Shown one piece after another: positions 33,401 through 45,460 of a stretch of 64,000 nt of DNA. Position numbers and translations under genes: made by a program. This stretch comes from Carya illinoinensis. Lineage: Eukaryota; Streptophyta; Magnoliopsida; Fagales; Juglandaceae. Every line of letters begins with the position of its first letter. Position 1 is the stretch's first letter. The notes under the pieces are model-generated. The model searched no databases. It worked only from the letters and a program-made list of their open reading frames with translations, and was not told where the DNA came from. The stretch covers positions 25,844,864 through 25,908,863 of the forward strand of contig NC_056762.1 in NCBI RefSeq assembly GCF_018687715.1. The letters run 5' to 3'.

Positions 33401-34210
33401 TGAGTCCACTACTCTGGAGGATCCTACTTATCAGAATTAGTTTCTGATTCCTCATTGTATATACCGTATTTGTTTGTTTTGTTTTTCTTTCTTTTGCTTT
33501 TTGTGTTTTTAACTTTGACAGAAATCTACTCCTTATGTGTGCTCGAATATCTCAGGTGAATTCTTTCCTCTCTGTTTAATCATTTTCGTCTCAATATATG
33601 TTCTACAGTGTTTATCTTGCTCCAATTCATACCTATATAGCATACATCATCGAACATTCAATTCCTGAACATTGAGGACAATGTCACATTTAGTTGGGGG
33701 GAGGGTTTTCTGTTGAAAATTTATTAGTACCTTAAAAAAAAAAAGAAAAAAAAAGAAAGAAATTGAAAAAAAAAATCATGTAATTTTTCCTGAATAAAGG
33801 GCTAGAAACAGTTACCCAAAACTTTGGGGGTTGAATGTTCAACCTTTAAACAGAGTTGGCATGAAAACTGCTAGTCCCTTAAGCTTTGAGGTAGTTAGAA
33901 TCAATAATGATTAATCTTAAGGTTGAAAAATCCTATGATAAATCATGTTTATTAGTGAGGAACACACAGAGGTTTAGCCACACACACATATCTAAGTTCT
34001 AAGATATTTGCCCTAATTCTATGTGAACAATTGTTGAGACTTTCCTTGTGGATACAACTCCTGGTGTTGAGTAGTCACGAATAGATTTTTTGTGAGAATT
34101 CAGAATTATGTTTGATTGTTTTTTGTTTGAATTTCGAGATTTATGCAATGTTCATCTCAACTAATTTTCACTATTTTGCTCAAGGATTAGCAAAAAGCTA
34201 GTTGGGGGTG
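33401..34210 (+). mobile_element. Athila 3' untranslated region and polypurine tract
   Basis: This holds the 'ttgaggacaatgtcacattt' and 'agttggggggagggtttt' sequence at 33677-33710, an A-rich run (33733-33775) and the final polypurine tract agctagttgggggtg at 34196-34210, immediately before the 3' LTR. No coding frame, env-like or other, is seen. Confidence 0.8.
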
Positions 34211-36760
34211 TGATTGAGCTGAAATATTGCATGTTTTAGCTATTCAAAACCAATGTATTTTAAATTCTTCATGACACTATTATTGGTTTTAGATGGAAAA
34301 ATAGTTAATAAGCATAAATACGAGTTGTGATTTTTAATTGATTGATATCATGTTTATGCTTAATTTTATAACTATAATTTAATGGGACAATATTTCCTCA
34401 CATATATAGTATGTTTTTGATAATCTATTTTTCTTTTAATTTATTTTTGAGTGTTATTTCTTTCTTCTTATTTTCAGTTTAAATAAAATTCAAATGAGAT
34501 CCGGTTGGAACTTTTGACCAAAAGTGCATATTAATTGAGAGGAATGAAGAGAAGGAAGGAAGTAATTGGGCAGCTGCTTGTTTGGTTTAACTTTCATCGG
34601 TTGGTGCAGCTAAATTAAGGTAAGGAACATGTGATGGATTGGAAGAGAAGCCGTTTGAAGTGTGAAGACATGCTTGAGTTTTCAACCAAGTGTGAATTGA
34701 AGATGGAATTCGGCTGGTTAATTTCATTGGAGTTTTAGGGGGTTTGAGTGGAGTAGATAGATGCCGTGCATTACTTGACTTGGAGGAAGGGCAGCACCAA
34801 CTTGAAGCAGCCATCTAAAGATATATATATATATATATATATCTCTGTGTGTGGCTGGACGGCAGAAATTGAAAAGGTGAAGAGAAGAGATAAGAGAAGT
34901 CGGCTGGAGTGCTATAAATATATTGCTGGATGAAGAAAAGAAATGCCATGCTTGACTTGTTAAGAGAAGAGATAAGAGAAGTGTCGTGCTTGAAGTAGAG
35001 TGCCATATTCAACAAGAGAAGTCGGCTGAAGTGAATTGTGGTTGGGGGAAGTTTGGTGCTAACTTAATATATAAATATATTGCTAGATGAAAAGAGAAAA
35101 GAGAGGGAGTTGGTGGGTGCAAAAGTTGAAAGAAGAAAGTGTGCAGTCGGTCAGCTGGAATTGAGAGAAAAGTGTAGGAAAATCGATGGTGATTGAAAGA
35201 AAAAATAATTGTGATTGGAGGAGGGAGTTTGGACGACTAGAAGCAGCTATATATATATATATATATGTTGCTGGACGTAAAAAAAAAACAAGGAAGCAAT
35301 CGGTTGGAGAGAGGTAGAATGAGAGGGTTACGTGGGGGATAGAGAGGAGTTGAGGTGTGTTGGTCATGAGTAGAGAGAGAGATTTGAGGTGAGAAGAGAA
35401 AGAATTAAGAGAGGTCAGTTGGAATTTTCTGGGGTTGAAAATAAATAGGTGGAGTTAATTAATTGGTTGGGATTTATCTTGGTTGATGGTAGAAGGAAGG
35501 AATCGGTTGGAGAGAGGGAGAGTGAGACGTGGGAAGAAACATAGAGAGAATTATGTAAAGGTGATTAGCTGGAGTTAAAGGGAGACGGCTGGAATTATTT
35601 TTTTCTTGGAAGTGTGTAGTCGGTTTGATGTAAGTGAGGTGGAGTTTGCTGAGAGTAAAGACCCATTGAATCCTTCAGTCCTAAGCAAGCAAAAAGAGAG
35701 AAAAGTCATGATGGCTAGAAGAGGTAAGTCGGTGCTTGAGTCTTGATTAAAAGAAGAAAGCAGAAGTCGGTTTCTTAGTGAGAGAGCAAGTCGGTTTCTT
35801 AGTTTTTATTGGTTGGAATAAATTCATGTGTTGGAATTGAATAGAGTAGGGGACTTGTGAGTGGAAGAAAGGGAGGTGTTGTGCTGTTTCCATTTCCTTG
35901 CTTTTCCTTTGTTTCCATTTCCTTGCTTTTCATTCGGAGTGGATGTTTTTTTTTTACTTGTGGCGTAAAGCTCTTGTATTGATTCATTTTCATTTAGAAG
36001 AGACGGATGGAATTCAATCTCTGATTTATTCCTCTGTATCAATTGGATTTCAGATTTTGTTGTTTCTAAGTTATTGCTTAATATTTCTTGTGTTACTTAT
36101 TTAATAGAGAATACTTATATGATTTCTATAGTATTTGTAATAAATATGTTTGGCTAAATTTTCATACTAAGATTAGAGGTGAAGTTTAATGATTTAAATA
36201 TTGTTTCTGGATCCACATAAAATCTATTTTGCGAGCTTGATCGATTGAAAGATTTTATTATTAGATATTTTGATTATCTATATACTCGTCTTGATTCATT
36301 GTGATTTTCGAATACAGTGAATGCTTGAGGAATTCCTGTGGTATTCAAATAGATTTGTAAATATTTTAATCATCAATCGTTTACGCTCAATCATAAGCGA
36401 CTATTTTTCTTGATCTTAAATGTTAAATCTTCCAATTAAACAGAATCACTATTCTAGTTTAATTGAAGTAAATCGATCGGAAACAATATCATAAAGCATT
36501 AAACGGATCCTCGAAATCTTAGTCTTTTTCCATATCAATTCATTTTATCATTTTAGTTTGATTAAGTTATTTTATCAATCTTCATTTGATTGCACGTTTC
36601 TTTTAGTAATTTCATTTCATTGTCTGAATTTATTTTCTTTATCACAAAAGTCAATCCCTGTGGATTCGATCCTGTAAGATACTACAAAACCTGTATACTT
36701 GCAGGTAAAACTGCACTAAATTTTTGGTTTATTAATTTGAGTCAAAGTTTAGGCGCAACA
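34211..36760 (+). mobile_element. 3' LTR of the Athila element
   Basis: Second copy of 25251-27777, starting TGATTGAGCTGAAATATTG and ending TTTAGGCGCAACA. It carries a 24-bp extra copy of 'ttccttgcttttc'-like sequence near 35889-35930 that is not in the 5' copy. The bases after it (CATGT) do not match those before the 5' LTR (AGGTG), so no target-site duplication is visible. Confidence 0.9.
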
Positions 36761-38410
36761 CATGTTAAGGTTGGGTGGTCGGGTTGAAACACAAACTTGA
36801 GGCTCACGGGTTGTGAGGAAGTGGGATTTCTTTAGGATCTACTCCAACATTTAGAAATTGGTTAATCGGTAAAGATACATGTACTTGATGCCCCATTTCT
36901 TAGCAATTTTTACCATGCAATCTTGAGTTTAATGTTTAGATCAATTTTAGGACTTTAATATAAAGCATATGATGTTGTTTCTTGATGGTTTACTTCATGG
37001 AAAAAGTCAAATCTAGTGGTTTGATTAAAGACCAAAATATATGTAGTTCTTAGTTTTGGAGTAAATGTGCAAGCCAATTGTATTGGTTGATATTTTATGA
37101 TTTTTGTGATCTTTGATATGTTTGTTAGGATTAGTTTATAAACATGTTTAGAGTATGTTTTTGAGCTTTTTGAGTATTTAGAGTTAATTTGAAGAATGAT
37201 AGACTAAGAACATCAAGGGTTGTTCTTTATGGTCAAAAGACTTGATGTTTTGGCATGTAAGAAATTATGGTTTTTATGATATTTGTTTGTTAATGTCCTA
37301 GGATAATATTAAAGCATGAGATATGGCTTTTATATATTGCATGATTTTGTTTTAGAATGAAAATTAGAGTTTGAAAGAATTGCAACAAAAGTCAAGGATT
37401 TTACCCTTAGTATGATTCGGCCTATGCTTGATTCTTGTAGTTGTGTTGTGTTTAAATGTTTCTAACTATATATTTGGATTTTGGACAAAATTTACATGAA
37501 AAATATAAATTTTGGTGAATTTTGGAGTTAGGATGTGAAATCCTTAAGTTAGGAGTAAAATGATCATTTTCCTATAAGTAGGGGTAAAATGGTAATTTTA
37601 CTTGCATCAGTGATTTGATATTTCTAAGTGTACTAGTGAGAAGTTTCTAAACATTATAAATGTCTCCTTACAGTCCTGTTATTTTACGTTTAAATTCATC
37701 ACGCTTCAATCACTGTAAGTTAGCCTCTAACTTACTGTTAGGGCATTTATGTGTGTATGGTGGTAAAAGAAACCATCATTTATGTTATTTATGCATATAT
37801 ATATACACACCCACACACATTATGTTATGCCATGCCATGATTTACTTCCAATACAAATTTATCTATTGCACGTTATGCCATGTTTATCTATTACGCATCA
37901 TGTTATGTCATATCACTAGTCTCATGTACACGTTACATCATGTTAAGCTATGTCATTTATCATTTCATTTCACCCCACGTCATGCCATAAGCTTGGAGTT
38001 AGTCATAAAAATAGTATTTTCAAGTCAGTTGAGTGTTATATGTTTATCACAATACCAAGTGTTAGGATGAGATAATATCCTAGTGGGAGTCCATTGTTCA
38101 TACTAGAGTATTTAAACTGGTATGAAATTTTCTAGGTTGAATAGGCTTTGAAAGGGGCCTAAGTAACGGCTCATCGGAGTGAAGTTAGGCACTAACCCCG
38201 ATGGAGCCAAACCACAGTTCAATTTCATGTTATACGCACTCGTACAGGTGTAGATACCTGTCATGGGATGTGTACATTACATACTCATAGCAGGTGCAGA
38301 TATTCATGGTTTGATGCATATGTTAATGTATTCACAGCTGATGCAGATATCTGTGATGTGATGCAATATCTGCAAGGGCACATGGCTCAAGGAGACCTGT
38401 GTAGTATCCA
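36761..38410 (+). mobile_element. C-family LTR in sense orientation, segment 4 of 5
   Basis: After the Athila element the sense LTR resumes. Sequence at 38230-38400 (gtgtagatacctgt, gttaatgtattcacagctg, cacatggctcaaggaga) is the inverted counterpart of 63800-63900 in the antisense LTR. Sequence at 37800-37990 is a degenerate catgttatgccat array. The first about 90 bases (36761-36849) have no counterpart on the left side of the Athila element. The segment ends in ATCCA (38406-38410), the left TSD of element E. No gene is seen in these 1.6 kb. Confidence 0.65.
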
Positions 38411-39417
38411 TGATGACTTGCATAATTTAGTATATTTTATCACTTCTTAACTTTAAAATTTAATTTAATTTTATTTATTTCTATTGATTTTAGACTTCAT
38501 TGTTATCATTTAAATTTATTTCAAATTTGAAAAAAAAAAAAGATCCAAATTTTAGAAGCTTATCCTCTAAGGACTCTCAGATTTAAATGAAAAATTATTT
38601 GAATATAAAATTTAATCATCAGTGCTATTTAGGGGACAAAAATCAAGTTGAATTTTTTAGTAGTAGAAGAAATTTGAATTGGTCAAATGGCAAAAGGAAA
38701 GGAGTTCACGTGGGGCCCTTTGGTTTTGATTTGGATGCAGGAGCATGTAGATCTAATTTAGGGCTTTCTCTTAGATGCTAGATGTACGCTTGAGTGAAAT
38801 TTGAAATTGAAGGTTTGACTTAGCAACACGCACGAAGCAAAACTGGCATGAATGAAATGGGGGGGGAGTTAATTTCTTTTTGGCTCTTGCACCGTTGCAA
38901 GCACAGATGAAAAAACAAAAAAAGGTTTAAGTTCAAAAAAACAAAAAGGTGAGTGAGTTTATTTTTTCTACCCGACGAAGGGGAAATTGACAAAAAAAAG
39001 TGAAAAAGAGTTAAAAAGAAAGCAACTCACCCAGGATGTGAACAACGGAAAGAGACTTCAAGAAAAATTGAAGAACGACACTGTGGACTGCAATAAGTAT
39101 TTTGTTTAGTGTTGATTTTCTTCTATACTTTTCAGAAAAAATTATGGAGAATTCGTATATATTGAATTTAATTTTTAGCATTAACTAAATTTTCTTTCTT
39201 CTAGGAAAACGATTTCCTAGAAGTTTTCTTTCACATTAATTTGATTTTCGAACAACGCCTTTCTTTTCCTTTAAATTTTCTCTTTGAATTGATTTTATTT
39301 CAAATTGCAATTATAAACAATCTCATTGATTTTTTTAAAATAAAGTCCAGATTAGTATAATTTTGATACTTGTCAAAAGTAAGTTACAAATCTCCGAGGA
39401 CGATACTTTTCTCATCA
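38411..39417 (+). mobile_element. 5' LTR of element E (Athila/Tat type)
   Basis: Starts TGATGACTTGCATAATTTAG and, by comparison with 59943-61126, ends TTTTCTCATCA at 39417. It is shorter than the 3' copy, lacking about 130 bp near 39195-39225. At that point it carries a 10-bp inverted repeat (ttctaggaaa/tttcctagaa). The left flank is ATCCA. Confidence 0.8.
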
Positions 39418-39493
39418 GTTTACTGTAAAACTATAATACTATGCACATGCAGTTTTTCACCGATCAAGTTTTTGGTACCGTTGTTGGGGATTG
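39418..39493 (+). other. Element E leader start with primer-binding-site remnant
   Basis: The sequence tttggtaccgttgttgggg at 39470-39488 is a two-base variant of the Athila-type PBS. It lies about 50 bp beyond the LTR end defined by the 3' copy, much further than usual. A second CA end (ccgatca, 39466) sits right before it, so the true LTR end is ambiguous. Confidence 0.55.
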
Positions 39494-39689
39494 ATTTCTT
39501 TTTATTTTTACTAATATTGATACAAAGTAATATTGGTTTTAATTTAGAATTTTATTTTATTTTTATTTTTATTTCTTTTTTGTTCTACAAGTGTGTTTTT
39601 AACTTTGGATGCGATTAGTCTTTTTGATTTGGAGATTGAAAGAACTTTTAGATAATGAAAAAAATAAAATACTAGCTAGGCTGATGGAC

Positions 39690-41252
39690 AACATGATGCA
39701 CAACCACGCATTTTGAAGGATCTTGAAGGACTATGTATAACTAGTTGTGAATGACCACTACTCAGGTATAAGCCGTCAAACCATTAATACCAACAATTTT
39801 GAGCTCAAACCAGCCTTAATCAGCATGGTGCAACAAGCCCAATTTAGCAGATCCCCACTTGATGATCTCAATATTCATTTGCCGATGTTTTTGGAGATTT
39901 GTGACACTGTAAAAATCAATGGTGTTATTAAAAACACCTTTAGACTGAGATTGTTTCCTTTTTCTTTGAGGGACAAGACAAGAGGTTGGCTACAATCTCT
40001 ACAACCGGGAAGCATTACTAGTTGGCAAAACATGGCTAAAAAGTTTCTTGCCAAATTCTTTCCACCTGCAAAAATAGCCTAACTCAGAAGTGAGATTGGT
40101 CAGCTCAAGCAAAATGATTTTGATTCACTCTATGAAGTATGAGAAAGGTATAAATATTTGATTCGATGTTGTCCTCAACATGGATTGCTAGACTGGTTGC
40201 AAGTTCAGATGTTCTATAATGAGTTAAATAGGCAAACTCGAACTATAGTTGATGCTACTTCTGGAGGAACTTTGATGTCAAAGATAGCAGAGGGTGCTAC
40301 ATATCTTTCGGAAGAAATGACCTCAAACAACTATCAATGGCCAACCGAAAGAACAATGGCTAAGAAAGTTGCTGGAATTCATGAATTGGAGCCATTAGTA
40401 GCCCTTTCAGCTCAAGTTGCTACTCTATCCCATTAGATTTCAACTCTGACAACCCAAAGGATACCACAAAGTGCAGAATATGTTGTAACTACAAGTATGA
40501 CAGTTTCAAGTATTGAAGCGAGTCAAGAACAAGTTCAATATATCAACAAATGGAACTACAGCTATTGTGGTAATCCTATGCCAAATTACTATCAATCAAG
40601 GCTTCGAAATCATGAGAATTTGTCTTACGGAAACACAAAGAATGTGTTGCAACCTCCTTCAGGATTTGATAGTCAACCAAGCGAGAAGAAGATGTCACTT
40701 GAGGATGCCATGGTTTCTTTGTTGAAGAGACAAATGCAAGGTTTAAAATGACTGATTCACGGTTGGACAACATTGAGACTTATTATAGCAACATGGGAAC
40801 TGCTATAAAGAATCTTGAAGTGCAAATAAGGCAACTAGCTACAACCATCAATGCCCAACAAAGAGGAACTTTTCCTAACAACACAGAAGTAAATCCAAAA
40901 GAACAATGCAAGACCATCACACTTAGGAGGGAAGAGGAATTTAGAAGTCACCATCAAAGGAAGCCAAGTCCACCCTATAGCTGCAAACAAGAGCCAAAGA
41001 AAGAATAAAGTAGAAGAATAGGATATTGTTGATGATATACTAAGAGAGACTGTCATGCCTCCAACAATTTCATTTCCTGACAATCCTCCTATTCTCTCTA
41101 CTCCACTTCCTTATCCTCAACGTTTTCAAAAACATAAATTAAATAAGCAATTTTTTTAAATTTTTGAATATTTTAAAGAAAATTCACATAAATATTCTTT
41201 TTGTATATGTTTTGGAACAAATGTCAAATTATGTCAAATTCCTAAAGGACAT
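39690..41252 (+). pseudogene. Element E gag and start of protease region, interrupted by element F
   Basis: Gag is read mostly in one frame. NNFELKPALISMVQQAQF and FLEICDTVKINGVI come first, then LRLFPFSLRDKTRGWLQSLQ, then FLAKFFPPAKIA followed by a stop. LRSEIGQL and RCCPQHGLLDWLQVQMFYN follow, then ATSGGTLMSKIAEGATYL, and MAKKVAGIHELEP. Stops at 40080, 40140 and 40434 and a frameshift near 40745 break it; at least two are consistent with TGG/CAG changing to stop codons. The linker then reads PPILSTPLPYPQRFQ and VLEQMSNYVKFLKDIV, where the copia element F begins at 41253. The protease active site, RT, RNase H and integrase of E are nowhere in the window. Confidence 0.8.
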
Positions 41253-42136
41253 TGTAAATGCAAAAATTGGCTAGGATTAGATGACTAGATGATAAGGCTT
41301 ATCTTATCATCATATTTGAAATTGTTGGATAAATATAAAATAATTATTGATTTATCTCTAAATAATATTGAGTCTATCTAGAAGTCGTAGGTGTTGTTTA
41401 AATAAGTTATTGAGGTAAAAATTGTGTCATGGTAGATTTGTATTTATCTAGAAGAAAGCTGAATAGATATCAATCAATACAGAAGAATGTTATCGAGAAA
41501 TGTCAGTAGTTCGTCGGAACACGTCTTCGTGACTATTGCTAACCTTCAGCAAAATCCTACTGTGACTGGATTCCAGACTTTCTATTTAAAGGGATTCAGT
41601 TTTGTAACTCAGTAAAGCATTTGAGCCACAAATTCTAGAGAGTATAGTCTGAGCATTTGTGAGAGAAAATTTACTTGAGAATTTTCACTTGATTTTTCAT
41701 CTCTTCTTGAGTGTGACTGTGCTTCAAGTGTGAAGGAATATCGATTGGATTTCAACCACTGGAGTTCTAGAAGGGAAGTCAACATTTGAAAATTGCCAGA
41801 GGTTCTGGATGCTACTGAGGCAATAGACAAATGGGTTATTTGTCTAGGCAAATAAGAGAGTCAAATTGCAAAAGTTTTCTAATTGATGATTGCTTGTAAT
41901 TGATTTTCAAATAATAAGATTGACTTTCCTATATTTGGCTACCCCGTAGCGTTTTACCTTCGAATAATTTTTTAAAAGGTTTCCCTTCATAATCAATTGT
42001 TGTGTCTTACAAATATTTTTATTCTCTTTGAGTATTTTGATTCGTTTAATAATTCTAAATATTGAGATCTAACCAATTTGTTCAAGGAAATTGGTAGACA
42101 ATTTCGTGATTTACAGGAGTACGTTGGAAATTTTCA
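41253..42136 (+). mobile_element. 5' LTR of copia element F (SIRE/Maximus-like)
   Basis: Starts TGTAAATGCAAAAATTGGC and ends GGAAATTTTCA one base before the PBS. The second, truncated copy is at 54666-55258. Both share gataaggcttatcttatcat and the motif tttgagcatttgtgagaga. By eye they differ by roughly 10 percent, an old insertion. Confidence 0.85.
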
Positions 42137-42137
42137 T

Positions 42138-42149
42138 TGGTATCAGAGC
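42138..42149 (+). other. Primer-binding site of element F
   Basis: Exact tggtatcagagc, tRNA-Met type, one base after the LTR end at 42136. Confidence 0.85.
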
Positions 42150-42188
42150 GTGGTTCACTCATTTAAGTGTGATCCGTGCCCCTAGAAT

Positions 42189-43835
42189 ATGTCGTCATTG
42201 ACTGCCCCGCCGCATTTCAATGGTGAAAATTATGCATATTAGAAAGTACGCATGCGAGCTTTCCTCAAATCGTTGGATGAATGAGTGTGGTATTCAGTTG
42301 TACAAGAATGGATCAAACCAAAAACAAATATTGATGCTTGGACAAAAGAAGAGATTAGCAATTGTAATTAGAATAGCAAGGGACTGAATGCTATATTCAT
42401 GGCTATATGTCTAGAAGAATGTAAGAGAATCTCCATGTGTGAGATTGCTGAAGAGGCATGAGATATTCTGGAGGTTACGCATGAAGGAAAAAAAATTATG
42501 AGAGACTCAAAATTACAATCATTAACCTCTAAGTTTGAAGAGATTAAAATGCTAGAAGATGAAAGTTTTAATGACTTTTATGCTAAACTTAATGACATTG
42601 TGAATTTCAGGTTTAATCTTGGAGAAAAGGTTGAATATTCAAGAGTTGTGAGGAAGATTCTAAGGTCTTTACCTAAAAGATTTCGACCCAAAGTTACTAC
42701 TATTGAAAAAAGTAAAGATCTGGATGTAATAAGGGTAGAAGAGTTAGTAGGTTCTTTACAAATATATGAATCTTCACTTCCTCAAGCAAGAAAAGGTAAG
42801 TTCATTGCCTTAAAAACTATAGAAAAAAATCATGAGGATTTTTCTGATGAAGAAAATATAAATGATGAGGAGATTGCTCTACTTACGAGGAAGTTCAGAA
42901 AATTTATGTTTAATAAAAGGTGAGTGGTAAACAAAAAGGAGGAAAAATGGTTTCGTTAAGAAAAACGAATCTGAAAATTGGAAGAAAGATAAAACTGAGA
43001 AAAAGGATAAGGTTAAGTGTCATGAATGTTCTGGGTATGGTCATATAAGAATTGAATGTCCAAATTTCAAGAAAATAAAGGAAAAGCATTGAATGTCACA
43101 CTTAGCGAACTTTCAGATTCTGAAAGTTCAAACTCATCATCTGATGGTGAAAAATCTTTTATGGTTTTCTCTAATATTGTGCATGATTTTCCTGAAATTA
43201 CAATAACAAAATCTAAAAGTGGTTGTGATTACCGTGATTCAAATGTATCACTTGTTGATGCTGATTAAGAACTGAGTTTACAGGAAGCTTATAATGATAT
43301 ATGTGAAGAAGTGATCAAATTAAAGAAACTCAGTAGGAAGCTGTACAAGAAATTTACTAATATGGAGAGTGAGAAAAATAACCTGTCTGAGGCATTAAAA
43401 TTTTCTGATATTGAAGTAGTAAGATTAAGGGATCAAAAAATTGCACTAGAAAAAGAATTGGAAAATGTTCAAGAAAAAACAGCAACACAGAAATTAGAAA
43501 AGATGTTGAGTGTTCAAAAAATGAGTAGTGATAGAACTAGCCTAGGGTACATGACTTCAAAGGGGAAAGAAAAACTAGTATCATCATCTGTTGCCACTAC
43601 ATTCAAAGGTATTATTTTTGTTAAAGGAAGTCAAGGTAAAAGTATTCAAAATCATGCTGAACCTAAGCCAGTTTATTCAAAAAATCTGCATGGTAAATTT
43701 GTTCCCACATGTCATAAGTGTGGTGTGGTTGGTCATATAAGATCACATTGTTTTAACGTGTATCAAGTGCAGAAAATTGAAGGTAAAAGAAAAGGGAAGA
43801 GCCTACAGAATCTAGTTGATGAGGTGAGCCAATAG
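42189..43835 (+). pseudogene. SIRE-like gag of element F
   Basis: The ATG at 42189 opens with MSSLTAPPHFNGENYAY, the start of SIRE/Maximus gag. Four tryptophan codons are now stops in the first 100 codons (AY-stop-K, NCN-stop-NSKG, EEA-stop-DIL and one near DE-stop-VW). From 42498 the frame is open: LTSKFEEIKMLEDESF, FYAKLNDIVNF, VVRKILRSLPKRFRPKV, EELVGSLQIYE. A first CCHC knuckle (CHECSGYGHIRIECP, about 43020) is in another frame. An acidic serine-rich part and a coiled-coil (43311-43530) follow, then a second knuckle CHKCGVVGHIRSHCF (43710-43755). This long gag with a coiled coil is typical of the SIRE lineage. Confidence 0.8.
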
Positions 43836-44429
43836 ATCAATTTCATAAGTCTCAAGCTTGGGGAACTAGCACATATTTACCTTCAAAATAAGAAAAAAAT
43901 AAGTCAAAACTCAAGGCAAAATGGGTGAGAAAGGAAGATGCGGTGTGTCTTATTGCTCACACAGGACTTAGATCAATGGAAGATTGCCTTTGGTACCTGG
44001 ACAACGCTTGTTCGAGACACATGTCTGGAGACAAAACCTTATTCAAGAAGGTTGAGTCATCCCATTGAGGCACTGTGACTTTTGGAGATGGGAGCAAGGT
44101 TGTCGTAGAAGGGAAAGTGAGTATTGAAATACCAGGATTACCTATTTTGCATGATATTTTATTTGTTAATGGTTTGAAAGCTAATTTACTCAGCATTAGT
44201 CAGTTTTGTGACAATAATTTTTCTGTATAGTTTTCAAAAGATGAATGCAACGCATATGATCAAGGTGGAGAATGGATCTTAAAAGGTAATAGAACCTTAG
44301 ACAATTGCTATGGAATTTCTTCAAAATCGTTGTTGAACTGTCATAAAGTCATGCTTGATGAAGCTGAATTATGGCATCAATGCCTTGGGCACATTAATTT
44401 AAAAAATTAACAAAGATCTCGAAAAGAAA
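43836..44429 (+). pseudogene. Copia protease and pre-integrase zinc region of element F
   Basis: WYLDNACSRHMSGDKTLF at about 43993-44045 is the copia protease site (family: WYLDSGCSRHMTG); the catalytic D is kept but S-G is now N-A. TVTFGDGSKVVVEG, LPILHDILFV and NLLSISQFCD follow. Next, ELWHQCLGHINLKN (44368-44410) is the GAG-pre-integrase zinc finger start. Stops after SSH, after NNFSV and in the region 44410-44480 inactivate it. Confidence 0.75.
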
Positions 44430-45460
44430 AATTATTGATGGACTACCCAAGGTGATTATGGTTAAGAAAATAGTGTGTGGAGCATACTAAGAAGGAAAGC
44501 AAACTAGAGCTCAACACAAGAAGACTTCTCATATTCTTACCTCTCAGCCACTTGAGCTATTGCATATGGATTTGATGGGTCCAACACAAACCAAGAGTCT
44601 TGGAGGAAAGAAGTATATCATGGTGATTGTAGATGACTTTTCAAGATTTACATGGATTATACTCTTGAGAGAAAAATTTGAAGCTTCTGATCTTGCCAAG
44701 AAGCTTTTCAAGAAACTACAAACAGAAAAGGAAGTCTTTATCTCTAGAATACACATTGATCATAGTCAAGAATTTGAGAATACTAATTTCACATCTTTTT
44801 GTGATGTACAGGGAATACATCAAGAATTTTCTGCACCTATTACTCCACAACAAAATGGAGTGATGGAAAGGAAAAATAGAACGATTCAAGAAATAGCAAG
44901 AACAATGTTGAGCAACAAGAAGATGACTTTATATTTTTGGGGAGAAGATGTAAATATAACAAATCATATCTTGAATTGAGTGGTTCTAAGACCCAGCACC
45001 AATCAAATACCTTATGGTTTGTGGAAAAATAAAAGGCCTACAGTAAAGTATTTTAGAATTTTTGGTAGCAAGTGCTATATTTTGAGAGACCGAGAAAACA
45101 CTCATAAATTTGAAAGCAAAAGTAATGAGGGATTGTTTCTTGGTTATTCTTCTAATAGTAAAGCTTATAGAGTTTACAACTTATGTACAAAATTTGTTAT
45201 GGAATCAATTAACGTAGTTGTGGATGACATTTCAGGTGAGACTACCATGAAGGAGCTTGAAAATATGAAGGAGCTGGTGTAGACCATTGAAGAAGACCCA
45301 CAAGTGCAAGATGTGGAGGATCACATAGAGGAGACACCACAAAATCCACAAGACAAAGAACCTTCCTCAAGAGTTACTCAAAATCATCCTAAGGAAAATA
45401 TTCTCGGTGAGCTAGATGAAGGTATGAGGCTTAGAAGAAGAGTACTAAATTAGATTTCTT
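44430..45460 (+). pseudogene. Copia integrase of element F
   Basis: The catalytic core is well preserved. LLHMDLMGPTQTKSLGGKKY and VIVDDFSRFTWI hold the first aspartate. HIDHSQEFENTNFTSF holds the second aspartate, and the glutamate of the family lies in PQQNGVMERKNRTIQE. A TGA at 44977 (N-stop-VVLRPSTNQ) fits a CGA-to-TGA change. The frame then continues with PYGLWKNKRPTVKYFRIFGS and the FLGYSSNSKAYRVYN region to 45282, ending in an acidic linker with further stops (45280, 45450). RT follows in another frame. Confidence 0.8.

Noticed and set aside
37660..38450. Short plus-strand frames (37660-38070, 38268-38450) as genes
   Set aside because: They overlap the tandem words and unique part of the C-family LTR and match its antisense copy at the DNA level, without coding conservation.
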